From Planctomycetaceae bacterium (GTDB taxonomy: Bacteria > Planctomycetota > Planctomycetia > Pirellulales > UBA1268), in NCBI GenBank assembly GCA_018694455.1, contig JABHNP010000332.1:1-21162 (forward strand): 21,162 bases of DNA, given 5' to 3'. This document shows, in pieces, positions 7,590 to 16,147 of this stretch. The notes below the pieces were generated by a model, which was given only the letters and a program-made list of their open reading frames with translations, searched no databases and was not told where the DNA came from. Position 1 is the stretch's first letter. Each line of letters opens with the position of its first letter. A program made the position numbers and the translations under genes.

Positions 7590-10500
7590 TTACTTTGTAA
7601 CTACTGACACTTCTGATTCTTCTAACATTTCAGCAAGTGCTCGCTTGTAATCACGAGGCATGACTTTCACAAACTGAGAAAGTGATTGTTCCCATGATTC
7701 CAAAATACTTTGGGCCACAGTCGAACCGGTATAATCCGCGTGCTTCTGTATGAGTTCTTTGAGTTCCTCGATGTCCTCAGTCGTCTCCACTGATTCAAGT
7801 TCGACAAGCTCGAGGTTGCAGTTGAGTCGAAGCGTATCACGGTCAGGGGCGAAGACGAACGCCGCGCCCCCGGACATTCCCGCAGCAAGATTTCGGCCAG
7901 TTGGTCCAAGGATAACAACTCGTCCGCCTGTCATGTATTCCAGTCCGTGGTCACCGACTCCCTCAACAACTGTGCAAGCACCACTATTCCGTACGCAAAA
8001 TCGTTCAGCAGCCATGCCTCGGAAATATGCCTCTCCGGCTGTTGCTCCGTACAGAGCGACATTTCCAATAATAATATTTTCTTCTGCAGCAAAAGTAGAT
8101 TCCTTCGGTGGAGCAATAATAATTCGACCACCTGACAAGCCTTTACCAACGTAATCGTTGGCATCACCAGACAACTCAATCGTAACTCCTGGTGCAAGCC
8201 ATGCCCCAAGGCTCTGACCCGCAGACCCGACAACATCGATGTGAATAGTGCCATCAGGCAGTCCGCTCTCGCCATTTGCCTTCGACACTTCATGACTAAG
8301 CATCGTGCCAAATGCACGATCGATGTTCTCAATTTCCATTGAGAACCGCACAGGCATCCGCTCATGGATTGCAGCAAGTGACTTCTTAATGAGTTCATTA
8401 TCAAGAACTTCTTCAAGACCATGATTTTGTGAAATGGTGCAATGCGTTACCGTGTCTGGATGGGGACCAGCTGCAGGCGTGAGAATTGGCGTAAGATCGA
8501 GCCCCTTCGCTTTCCAATGCCGCACAGCTTCATCAATTTCAAGAACTTCAACGTGGCCTACCATTTCGTTTATAGAACGAAACCCAAGGCTCGCCATGAT
8601 TTCTCGGACCTCTTCAGCAACCAGAAAAAGATAATTCACAACATGCTCCGGCTTGCCTGAAAACTTTTTACGAAGCTCAGGATCCTGCGTAGCAATTCCA
8701 ACCGGGCAAGTGTTGAGATGGCACTTTCTCATCATGATGCAACCCATCGTGATGAGTGGTGCTGTCGCAAACCCATACTCTTCAGCACCAAGCAATGCTG
8801 CAATAACTACATCTCGACCAGTCTTGAGTTGACCATCAGTCTCCAGTCTGACTCGGCTACGAAGATCATTCATGACCAACGTCTGATGTGTCTCAGCAAT
8901 ACCGAGCTCCCACGGAAGACCAGCAAATTTGATGCTCGTCAGCGGTGAAGCACCAGTACCACCGTCAGTACCAGAAATTAAAATCTTATCGGCATGCCCC
9001 TTGGCTACCCCTGCTGCAATCGTACCCACACCGACTTCCGACACGAGCTTTACGCTTATTGCCGCTGATGGATTTGAATTCTTTAGATCGAAGATCAACT
9101 GGGCAAGATCTTCAATAGAATAAATATCATGATGCGGGGGCGGACTAATCAAGCCCACACCAGGAGTTGAGTGGCGCGTTGCAGCGATAATCTTATTTAC
9201 TTTATGCCCAGGCAGCTCACCACCTTCGCCCGGTTTCGCACCCTGCGCGATTTTGATTTGCAATTCATCTGCATTGGTTAAATACCAGCTGGTGACACCA
9301 AACCTACCCGAGGCGACCTGCTTGATGTACGACCTCTTCGAATATTGGTTCGTCTGGGAGCTGGCTTTATCTGGGTCGAGATTTTCAAGCGTGTTGAGCA
9401 TTGCTTCATGCTCACCTTCAGGGCGACCATACCACTTAAAGCGTTCTGGATCTTCACCGCCCTCTCCGGTATTACTTTTCCCCTCGAGCACATTCATCGC
9501 AACAGCCAGTGTCTCGTGGGCTTCTGCCGAGATTGACCCGTAGCTCATCGCACCAGTACAAAATCGTTTTACAATTTCTCGAGCCGGTTCTACTTCTTCA
9601 ATCGAAATAGGAGATTGGCCAGCCTTGAACTGAAGAAGTCCTCTCAAGAAGCACCGACGATGGGCATCCTTGTTCACCGTGTCAGCGAATTGACGATACG
9701 CATCTCTTGATCCCGTCCGAGCTGCTACTTGTATCTGTGCAATCGTATGCGGATTCCACGCGTGGGCCTCGCCCTCTTTCCTCCAATGAAACTGTCCGTC
9801 GTTTGGGAGTATTGATAAAGCCTTATCACTTCGTGTTGGATAACCGATTTCATGCCGGCGAATTCCTTCTTCGGCGACAACATCAAACCCGACACCTGAA
9901 ATTCGGCTTGATGTACCAACAAAGCACTTCTCAATTATTTCTGGCGCGAGACCAACTGCTTCAAATATTTGCGCCCCCTTGTAGGAGGCAAGCGTAGAAA
10001 TCCCCATCTTGCCCATTACTTTTTTAATGCCTTTGGCAACCGCTTTTCTGAATGCAGGCACAATTTTTTCATCACTGAACTCTTCTTCAAGGAGCCCATC
10101 AAGCCGAGCCTGACGCAATGCCTCGAAAGCGAGATACGGATTAACGGCATCTGCCCCGTAGCCTGTCAGCAGACAGAAGTTGTGTACTTCACGGGCTTCT
10201 CCTGACTCAAGGACAATGCCTATTCGAGTTCTCAATTCTTGTTTGACAAGTGCGTGATGAACCGCTCCTGTGACAAGAAGAGAACTTACCGGAACACGGT
10301 CGTGATTCACGGCTCTGTCTGACAGCACAACCAACGAATATCCGTCATGAATGGCCTGCGTAGCTTCCTCACAAATGCGATCTATCGCAGGCCGCAGGCC
10401 CCCATCACCTTCAGCGCGTGGATATGTAATATCAATAGTTTTTGACTTCCAACCGCGATGGTCAATTGACTTAATCGCAGCAGTTTCTTCGTTGGTCAGA

Positions 10501-12224
10501 ATTGGATGAGGAATACAAAGACGATGACACTGCTCTTCTGTAGCCTCTAAGAGATTACCTTCTGGCCCGATGAAACATTCAAGCGACATTATGACCTCTT
10601 CCCGAATCGAATCGACCGGTGGATTTGTCACTTGTGCAAAAAGTTGCTTGAAATAGTCGTACGGAAGTCGAGGCTTGTCAGAAAGACAGGCAAGAGCAGC
10701 GTCGTTCCCCATCGAACCAATCGGGTCTCGCTTCTCTCGCAGCATTGGCATGAGCATGAATTGAAGCGTTTCTGTCGTGTATCCAAATGCCTGCATTCTT
10801 TTCAAGAGTTCGTCACTCTCGTAATGAGGAGGGCTCACTTTTGCCGGCAGGTCATTGAGGTGAATTGCCTGGTTTTTGAGCCACGTCTTATACGGACGTT
10901 TTGTCGCGACCGATGTTTTCAGTTCATCGTCTGCAATAATTCGACCTTGTTCAAAATCAACCAAGAACATTTTTCCAGGTTGGAGACGACCCTTTGACTT
11001 CACTTGATCTGGATCTACCTGAACAACACCTACTTCACTTGCCATAATCACCCGGTCGTCGTGGGTCACGTAATAACGACTTGGACGCAGGCCATTTCGA
11101 TCAAGCACAGCACCAATATAATGCCCGTCAGTAAAAGAGACCGACGCAGGACCATCCCAGGGTTCCTGCAGTGCAGAGTGATATTCATAAAAAGCCCGTT
11201 TATCTTCAGGCATACTGTGATGATTCTGCCATGCTTCAGGAATCATCATCATGACAGCTTCTTGAAGTGTTCGGCCTGAGTGATACAGCATTTCGAGTGC
11301 GTTATCGAAATTCCCTGAGTCCGAACAGTCGGGCTCAACTACTGGGCAAAGCTTTCGGATGTCATCTCCCCAGAGATCACTCTTCATCACACCCTGCCGT
11401 GCAAACATCCAGTTTGCATTTCCACGGAGCGTGTTAATCTCGCCGTTGTGAGCCATAAAACGGCATGGTTGCGCGCGATCCCAACTGGGAAATGTGTTGG
11501 TTGAAAACCGTGAATGCACCATCGCAAGGTGTGTCTTGTAGTCTGGATCTTGCAAATCTTTATACAGGGGAATGACCTGCATGGAGCGCAACATCCCCTT
11601 CCAGATAATTATATTTGTCGATAGCGAACAGATGTAAAACATCAGTTTTTGTGAAAGGCTGCTTTCGACTCGAATTTGTTGGCTTGACCATTTCCGAATG
11701 ACAAACAGCTGTCTCTCAAATGCTTCCTGATCAAGCCCTGCTCCAGCAGCAATAATGACCTGATCAAAATGCGGCATTGCACGGCGAGCAGTCGGGCCAA
11801 CGTCAGCTGCATCCGGATCAACTGGCAACTCACGCCAACCGACGAGCTTTTGTCCCTGTTCGTTTACAATACGATCAACAATTCCACGGCACTGTGCTCG
11901 CTCTGAAGGATCCGTCGGCATAAAGAAGACGCCACTACCATATAGACCGCGAGCTGGAAGCTCCTGGCCCATCTCTTCCTGAGCAATTTTCTCCATCAAC
12001 TCATATGGCAATCCAGTCAGCATGCCAGCACCATCACCGGTATTGTCTTCGCAGCCACAACCGCCACGGTGCTCCATGTGCTGAAGCATGCGATCAGCGT
12101 CGTCAACGATTTGCCGAGAACGCTCTCCCTTAATGTGAGCTATAAAACCAACGCCACATGAATCATGCTCATTGGCTGGATCGTATAGTCCACGGCTCTC
12201 AGGCAGTCTGATTGGAGGCTTCAT
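7590..12224 (-). CDS. gltB: Glutamate synthase (NADPH) large/alpha subunit
   Basis: A 1544-residue enzyme that hydrolyses glutamine and transfers the ammonia to 2-oxoglutarate to give glutamate. The class II amidotransferase nucleophile is Cys23 (HDSCGVGF), so a 22-residue propeptide must be removed. The glutaminase domain covers about 23-430. The FMN-binding synthase domain is at about 850-1230, with AKPGEGGELPGHKV and SGTDGGTGASPLTS. Three cysteines that bind the [3Fe-4S] cluster stand at 1162, 1168 and 1173 (CIMMRKCHLNTC). The C-terminal GXGXG beta-helix domain follows (about 1290-1480, for example GGRVVILGPTGRNLAAGMSGG). Domain order and length match bacterial GltB, with no truncation. 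It is the first gene of gltB-gltD. A LysR-type gene lies 114 bp upstream on the same strand, and an LTTR-like dyad in that gap suggests direct control. Confidence 0.98.
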   Translation of the reverse strand: MKPPIRLPESRGLYDPANEHDSCGVGFIAHIKGERSRQIVDDADRMLQHMEHRGGCGCEDNTGDGAGMLTGLPYELMEKIAQEEMGQELPARGLYGSGVFFMPTDPSERAQCRGIVDRIVNEQGQKLVGWRELPVDPDAADVGPTARRAMPHFDQVIIAAGAGLDQEAFERQLFVIRKWSSQQIRVESSLSQKLMFYICSLSTNIIIWKGMLRSMQVIPLYKDLQDPDYKTHLAMVHSRFSTNTFPSWDRAQPCRFMAHNGEINTLRGNANWMFARQGVMKSDLWGDDIRKLCPVVEPDCSDSGNFDNALEMLYHSGRTLQEAVMMMIPEAWQNHHSMPEDKRAFYEYHSALQEPWDGPASVSFTDGHYIGAVLDRNGLRPSRYYVTHDDRVIMASEVGVVQVDPDQVKSKGRLQPGKMFLVDFEQGRIIADDELKTSVATKRPYKTWLKNQAIHLNDLPAKVSPPHYESDELLKRMQAFGYTTETLQFMLMPMLREKRDPIGSMGNDAALACLSDKPRLPYDYFKQLFAQVTNPPVDSIREEVIMSLECFIGPEGNLLEATEEQCHRLCIPHPILTNEETAAIKSIDHRGWKSKTIDITYPRAEGDGGLRPAIDRICEEATQAIHDGYSLVVLSDRAVNHDRVPVSSLLVTGAVHHALVKQELRTRIGIVLESGEAREVHNFCLLTGYGADAVNPYLAFEALRQARLDGLLEEEFSDEKIVPAFRKAVAKGIKKVMGKMGISTLASYKGAQIFEAVGLAPEIIEKCFVGTSSRISGVGFDVVAEEGIRRHEIGYPTRSDKALSILPNDGQFHWRKEGEAHAWNPHTIAQIQVAARTGSRDAYRQFADTVNKDAHRRCFLRGLLQFKAGQSPISIEEVEPAREIVKRFCTGAMSYGSISAEAHETLAVAMNVLEGKSNTGEGGEDPERFKWYGRPEGEHEAMLNTLENLDPDKASSQTNQYSKRSYIKQVASGRFGVTSWYLTNADELQIKIAQGAKPGEGGELPGHKVNKIIAATRHSTPGVGLISPPPHHDIYSIEDLAQLIFDLKNSNPSAAISVKLVSEVGVGTIAAGVAKGHADKILISGTDGGTGASPLTSIKFAGLPWELGIAETHQTLVMNDLRSRVRLETDGQLKTGRDVVIAALLGAEEYGFATAPLITMGCIMMRKCHLNTCPVGIATQDPELRKKFSGKPEHVVNYLFLVAEEVREIMASLGFRSINEMVGHVEVLEIDEAVRHWKAKGLDLTPILTPAAGPHPDTVTHCTISQNHGLEEVLDNELIKKSLAAIHERMPVRFSMEIENIDRAFGTMLSHEVSKANGESGLPDGTIHIDVVGSAGQSLGAWLAPGVTIELSGDANDYVGKGLSGGRIIIAPPKESTFAAEENIIIGNVALYGATAGEAYFRGMAAERFCVRNSGACTVVEGVGDHGLEYMTGGRVVILGPTGRNLAAGMSGGAAFVFAPDRDTLRLNCNLELVELESVETTEDIEELKELIQKHADYTGSTVAQSILESWEQSLSQFVKVMPRDYKRALAEMLEESEVSVVTK

Positions 12225-12278
12225 TGCGTATGCTCTCGTCTTACGGGTTTTAAACTTTGTTTTCTTATTTTTTTGGAA

Positions 12279-12295
12279 ACTAGCATCCTGCTAGT
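12279..12295. promoter_or_regulatory. LysR-type (T-N11-A) dyad upstream of gltB
   Basis: ACTAGCA-TCC-TGCTAGT is a perfect inverted repeat with 7-bp arms. Its inner part, TAGCATCCTGCTA, has the T-N11-A form of LTTR boxes. It lies about 55-70 bp upstream of the gltB ATG, between gltB and the LysR gene. It could also end the LysR transcript, but on that strand the stem is followed by TTCCAAAA rather than a U tract, so an operator is preferred. Confidence 0.5.
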
Positions 12296-12338
12296 GCCGT
12301 TCTTCAGACACATAACAGAGTTTGGACGATCAGAGGAA

Positions 12339-13298
12339 TCAGGCTGTTCCGACAATCGCCAGATCACTGAGAACTTCTGGCGGGCGTTTAAGTTCTCTGA
12401 GCCCTTCATCGGTGTCGTGTGCGTGGCCTCGCAATAAATCGAGAAACCTTCTCGCTGTTGGAGATAATGGCTTTCCTCGGCCACGAATGATGCCCAGCGG
12501 CCGAACCAAGGGATCCCCAGTAAGTGGAATACTTATGAGGGAACCGACCTCCGTCTCCCGGACCACCGTTGGTTCCGGCAGCAACGCCATCCCAGCGTCA
12601 ATCTCAACCGCTCTTTTGATTGTTTCAATATTGTCAAATTCCATGACTACCGTCGGCTCTGCTCCTACCGACTCAATGGCCTTATCAATTTCCTGGCGAA
12701 TGACGAGGTCATGATCAAAGCCTACAAGTCGTTGCCCATGCAGATCGGCAAGTGATGCACTTTCTCTAGCAGCAAACGGATGGTTTGGTCCGCACACCAA
12801 GACAATTGGTTCTTCACGCCATGCTTCAGCTTCAATTTTTCGAGACCCGCGAGGATAGCTCACAATCCCAACATCCGCCTGATCATTTTCGATGGCTTCG
12901 CAGACTCGCTGTGGATGCAAATACTCTAGTCGCACATTTGCTTTGGGATACCTCGCCATAAACTCCTGTACGTATTCGCTCATATGATGCAGACCGACTG
13001 AATAAATAGCTGCAACACGGACCCGACCTGCCACATCTTCGTGGAGCGAACGTACTTCATCCTCGAGTGAGTCATATCGAGCTACAATATCTCGGCAGCC
13101 CTCAAAGAACACTCGGCCTTCATGAGTGGGCACAAGCGGTCGCTTGGATCGTTCGATTAATTGAACTCCGAGACGGCTTTCCAGCTGGCTCACAACCTGA
13201 CTGGCCACTGACTGCGACAAACCGTTGTCTTCAGCAGCCCGAGAAAAACTCCGCCGAGTCACAATGTCACAGAAGATTTTGAGTGATTTAATATTCAT
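12339..13298 (-). CDS. LysR-family transcriptional regulator (candidate gltBD regulator)
   Basis: A 319-residue LysR-type regulator. The N-terminal winged HTH (about 1-60) contains SLKIFCDIVTRRSFSRAAEDNGLSQSVASQVVSQLESRLGVQLIER, followed by the linker helix. The periplasmic-binding-like effector domain spans about 88-295, with RVRVAAIYSVG, DVGIVSYP and AGMALLPEPTVV. About 20 extra residues form a C-terminal tail. It is encoded just upstream of gltB in the same direction. In Bacillus subtilis a LysR protein, GltC, controls gltAB in response to 2-oxoglutarate/glutamate; here the arrangement is colinear rather than divergent. Sequence alone does not show orthology to GltC, and the general pattern also resembles CysL/CbbR-type members. 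The 114-bp gap to gltB with its dyad means gltB may be driven by its own promoter as well as by read-through. Confidence 0.93.
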   Translation of the reverse strand: MNIKSLKIFCDIVTRRSFSRAAEDNGLSQSVASQVVSQLESRLGVQLIERSKRPLVPTHEGRVFFEGCRDIVARYDSLEDEVRSLHEDVAGRVRVAAIYSVGLHHMSEYVQEFMARYPKANVRLEYLHPQRVCEAIENDQADVGIVSYPRGSRKIEAEAWREEPIVLVCGPNHPFAARESASLADLHGQRLVGFDHDLVIRQEIDKAIESVGAEPTVVMEFDNIETIKRAVEIDAGMALLPEPTVVRETEVGSLISIPLTGDPLVRPLGIIRGRGKPLSPTARRFLDLLRGHAHDTDEGLRELKRPPEVLSDLAIVGTA

Positions 13299-13408
13299 AG
13301 ATGCTCAATTTTGCCACTATCTGGCACGTATTAGGTGTTCGTCCAGAACCGGTCCACGGTCTTCTTCATTGGCTTTCGAAACAAACTCCAGCTGCTTTTC
13401 AACGCCTC

Positions 13409-13445
13409 GTGGCTTGACGCCACTACTATTTAGAAATCAAATAGT
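13409..13445. repeat. Two adjacent dyads between the LysR gene and the secreted-hydrolase gene
   Basis: GTGGC-TTGAC-GCCAC (13409-13423, 5-bp arms) is followed directly by ACTATTT-AGAAATC-AAATAGT (13425-13445, 7-bp arms). Both lie in the 249-bp divergent region, about 100-140 bp from either start codon, and neither is followed by a U tract. They may be operators or chance repeats; the rest of this gap shows no gene. Confidence 0.35.
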
Positions 13446-13547
13446 TGCAGGCTGAAGTATTTGATAATCCAATACAGCCTAGACGTTTGGCTCATTTCGT
13501 CAAGATATCGCCCAATTTGATGGAATTTATATCGTTAGGCTCAAAAA

Positions 13548-14636
13548 ATGATGCTTCATCACCTAGGAAAACTTTGCATCGCGTACCTGATCGGGACCGC
13601 CTCCTTGACCGTTACACATGCTTCGCCTCCCGGTGCAGAGACGCAGCTGGGAGTCGCTCACATCGGTGGGCTGTATTCTTTTTCGGACACCGATTATCTC
13701 AATGAGGGCGCTGCCGCCGCACGGAACATTGGTGCGAGTTGCATCAAAGTGGGTCTCAGTCTCGACACAGATAATCCTTCACCAAAGCTGTATCCATTTC
13801 ACTCAAAGTGGCCCTCCACTGAAACCCTCGAAGATCTCGCAGACACACCCTATTTCCGATCACTTTTTTCAAGACATTTTGACACATTTATCCTAAACGC
13901 TTTTCGCCCTGGACGCTCTGCGAGTTATTGGAGGCAGGAATTTACTTCCGAGGATGAGCGATCCGAGGAGGAATGTTTTGCGTCCCTGACCCGCTATTTG
14001 CTTTCTACCTACAAACACAGCAACAAGACCTTCATCATTCAGAACTGGGAGGGCGATTGGGCGCTGCGGGGAACCTTCGATCCAAATACTGAACCCGAGC
14101 CGACCGCCACTGCGGCGATGATTCGATGGGTAAGTGCACGACAAAGGGGAGTTGAGCGTGGCCGGGCTGAGTCCAAAAGCAGCGATGCTAAAGTTTTCCA
14201 CGGCCTTGAGGTCAATCTCGTAAAGCAAACGATGACGCACGGCAAGCCAAGTGTAACAACAGATGTGCTGCCTCATGTCTCGGTAGATTTGGTATCTTAT
14301 TCCGCTTGGGATACAAAGGATTCGCCAGAGAATTTTAAACAATCGCTGGCCTTCATATCGCAGCACAAGCGTCCGACCAAACCATTCGATACGAATGGCG
14401 TTTATGTTGGAGAGTTTGGACTACCTGAATCGGAGGCAACACCCAAAGCTGCTTTTGAGCGAACCGCCGAGTTGCTCAAAGTGGCACAGGAGTTTGGCTG
14501 TCCGTACGCTGTCTACTGGCAACTCTATTGTAATGAAAAGACCACAGCGTCTACGAAATCAGAAAACGGTTATAAAGGTTTTTGGCTTGTGCGGCCTGAT
14601 GGAACACGGAGCCCTATTTGCAAACTGTTCCAATAA
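13548..14636 (+). CDS. Secreted protein resembling a clan-A (TIM-barrel) glycoside hydrolase
   Basis: A 362-residue protein with an N-terminal signal peptide: a short basic start, a hydrophobic stretch about 9-22, and likely cleavage near Ala25 in VTHA-SPPG. The rest reads like an (alpha/beta)8 barrel: an early GVAHIGGLYSFSDTDYLNEGAAAARNIGA, a strand FIIQNWEGDW (163-171) with E168, then YVGEFGLPE (286-294) with E289, and finally YAVYWQLYCNE (320-330). In clan GH-A enzymes an acid/base Glu at the end of strand 4 and a nucleophile Glu at the end of strand 7 have similar surroundings, so E168 and E289 are the candidate catalytic pair. This is pattern-based inference; no specific GH family or substrate can be named. 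The first of two consecutive ATGs is used, with AGG about nine bases upstream. The next gene starts shortly downstream on the same strand and may be cotranscribed. Confidence 0.75.
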   Translation: MMLHHLGKLCIAYLIGTASLTVTHASPPGAETQLGVAHIGGLYSFSDTDYLNEGAAAARNIGASCIKVGLSLDTDNPSPKLYPFHSKWPSTETLEDLADTPYFRSLFSRHFDTFILNAFRPGRSASYWRQEFTSEDERSEEECFASLTRYLLSTYKHSNKTFIIQNWEGDWALRGTFDPNTEPEPTATAAMIRWVSARQRGVERGRAESKSSDAKVFHGLEVNLVKQTMTHGKPSVTTDVLPHVSVDLVSYSAWDTKDSPENFKQSLAFISQHKRPTKPFDTNGVYVGEFGLPESEATPKAAFERTAELLKVAQEFGCPYAVYWQLYCNEKTTASTKSENGYKGFWLVRPDGTRSPICKLFQ

Positions 14637-14740
14637 GCCGAGGTGAACTCATAAAAACGTGAAGCGGAGTGGCGATTCACGTCAATGTAAAATCAACATC
14701 AACCGCTGCCACCCGGTTTCGTGAAACGATATCTTTCTTC

Positions 14741-15316
14741 ATGCCGAATCCTGTTTTATGCCTCCCCCGAGAAATCACCAACTTGCTTGATACAGACCTG
14801 CCGTCACTTGGGCCGGGAACACCGAAGACCGTATTTGAACGACAACTGGAAAAAACCTCGCCAGAGGCCCTACTCGGAACTGCCATTGTTTCATCAGAGG
14901 CAGCCGACTGCTGCCTCGCTGGCATGTGGCTTTGGAACGGATTCCTTGAGCGGTCTCATGATCTCAGCCAAAACATTGATACGCCTGAGGGCAGTTGGTG
15001 GCACGGCATCATGCACCGCCGAGAACCTGATCCAGGCAATGCGGCATACTGGTTTCGCCGCGTGGGAGACCACCCACTGTTTTCTACACTTGGGGACAGG
15101 GTCCAAAAGCACGCCATGCAAATGGAACTGCCAGATGAAGTTCAATGGCTCGCGCACTGCACGTACTGGAAGCCACAACAATTTATTGAAGCCTGCGAAT
15201 CGGCACGCCATCATTCCAACGAAGCTGTGTGCCATGTGCTCCGGCAGGTGGCGGCGATTGAATGGCACGCACTCTTCGAACACTGCCAGAATCTAGCACG
15301 CGGTAACCATCCGTAA
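14741..15316 (+). CDS. Conserved protein of unknown function
   Basis: A 191-residue soluble protein without signal peptide or membrane segment. The most distinctive part is EGSWWHGIMHRREPDPGNAAYWFRRVGDHPLF (about 85-120), rich in Trp, His, Arg and Asp, the kind of cluster that forms a binding or catalytic site. A Cys/His-containing C-terminus follows (WHALFEHCQNLA). I believe similar proteins occur in other planctomycetes, but I can assign no function. The start is uncertain: GTG 14669 would add 24 residues of poor quality, and neither start has a properly spaced ribosome site. ATG 14741 is chosen because the sequence becomes protein-like there. It follows the hydrolase-like gene (104 bp from this start) and converges on efp. 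Its TAA lies inside a long dyad. Confidence 0.75.
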   Translation: MPNPVLCLPREITNLLDTDLPSLGPGTPKTVFERQLEKTSPEALLGTAIVSSEAADCCLAGMWLWNGFLERSHDLSQNIDTPEGSWWHGIMHRREPDPGNAAYWFRRVGDHPLFSTLGDRVQKHAMQMELPDEVQWLAHCTYWKPQQFIEACESARHHSNEAVCHVLRQVAAIEWHALFEHCQNLARGNHP

Positions 15317-15363
15317 TGAGACATGCATTTTTACTTTTTTAAGTTTAAATACATGTGTCATTA
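15314..15363. terminator. 50-bp dyad containing both stop codons of convergent genes
   Basis: The 23-nt left arm (15314-15336) and right arm (15341-15363) pair at 19 of 23 positions around a TTTT loop. The left arm begins with the TAA of the upstream + strand gene and the right arm ends with the complement of the efp TAA, so both stop codons are part of the stem. The loop side is T/A-rich. It fits a bidirectional terminator for the two convergent genes. Confidence 0.65.
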
Positions 15364-15930
15364 CTCCTTGACTCGCTCTAGGTACTCGGCATTACGCGTA
15401 TCTATTTTCACCAACTGCCCCTGCTCAATAAACGCAGGCACCATAACTTCTGCTCCGGTCTCAAGCTTCACTGGCTTTGTCAGATTTGTTGCGGTATTTC
15501 CACGAACGGCAGGTTCGGCGTATTCGACTTGCAGCACCATGTGCTGAGGTGGCTCCATCGTTATTGGATTTTCGTTGTAGAGCATCATGGAGCAGATCGT
15601 CCCTTCCTTCAGCCACTTCCATGCATCGTCAACTTGTTCAGACGATAATTCGTACTGCTCGTAATTATCGTTGTCCATAAAGACAAACTGATCTCCCTGC
15701 TTGTACAGGAATTGAGCATCTATGGTCGTAATGTCGGCCGTCTCGAGTGAATCTCCACTCTTGTACGTTCGATCCAACACAGTGCCCCTGAGAAGATTAC
15801 GGAGCTTACATTTGTAAAGAGCCTGCCCCTTACCAGGCTTTACAAAATTGCATTCAATCATGATGTACGGATCACCATCAATTTGGACTTTCAGCCCCTT
15901 CCGGAACTCACTTGTGTTATACGAAGCCAT
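15361..15930 (-). CDS. efp: Translation elongation factor P
   Basis: A 189-residue EF-P, which binds ribosomes stalled at polyproline stretches between the P and E sites and stimulates peptide bond formation. It has the usual three beta-barrel domains: N-terminal KOW-like (about 1-65), central OB (about 66-125) and C-terminal OB (about 130-189, ending AEYLERVKE). The modified loop is intact: FVKPGKGQA with Lys34, the residue that carries beta-lysine in the enterobacterial pathway. The length is standard. No strong ribosome site is seen upstream of the ATG. It is divergent from epmB across 217 bp that hold no other gene, and its stop codon is in a dyad shared with the convergent neighbour. The SEC-C protein in this window has a Pro-rich tail, but no link is implied. 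Confidence 0.97.
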   Translation of the reverse strand: MASYNTSEFRKGLKVQIDGDPYIMIECNFVKPGKGQALYKCKLRNLLRGTVLDRTYKSGDSLETADITTIDAQFLYKQGDQFVFMDNDNYEQYELSSEQVDDAWKWLKEGTICSMMLYNENPITMEPPQHMVLQVEYAEPAVRGNTATNLTKPVKLETGAEVMVPAFIEQGQLVKIDTRNAEYLERVKE

Positions 15931-16147
15931 CGAAATCGCACTTTCAATTCAGGACAATAAAGGCGTTTAGTAAGTATGCCGAGACACTCAAGCACAAGCC
16001 TCGCCATCATCATACAGCCTGTCAACGCTGATTCCACAGCTACCCGTTCTAGTCAACTATTTTTAAACTAGCCCACCCTCAAGAACGTCGGCTGTAGACT
16101 GCACCTAGAACACTCCACACATTACAACAGCCCTGATATCACTTCTT

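Noticed and set aside
12283..12298. Sigma-54-like GGCAC...TGC upstream of gltB on the minus strand
   Set aside because: The GG and GC elements are 12 bp apart instead of 10, and the bases belong to the 17-bp dyad.
12322..12714. 130-codon + strand ORF opposite the LysR gene
   Set aside because: It is antisense to the conserved effector domain and has no start context or motif.
13322..13328. TGGCACG resembling a -24 element near the LysR start
   Set aside because: No TTGC at the -12 position (reads AGGT).
14659..14724. 21-codon ORF at GTG 14659 preceded by GAGGTG
   Set aside because: Different frame from the downstream gene, too short, and no protein-like character.
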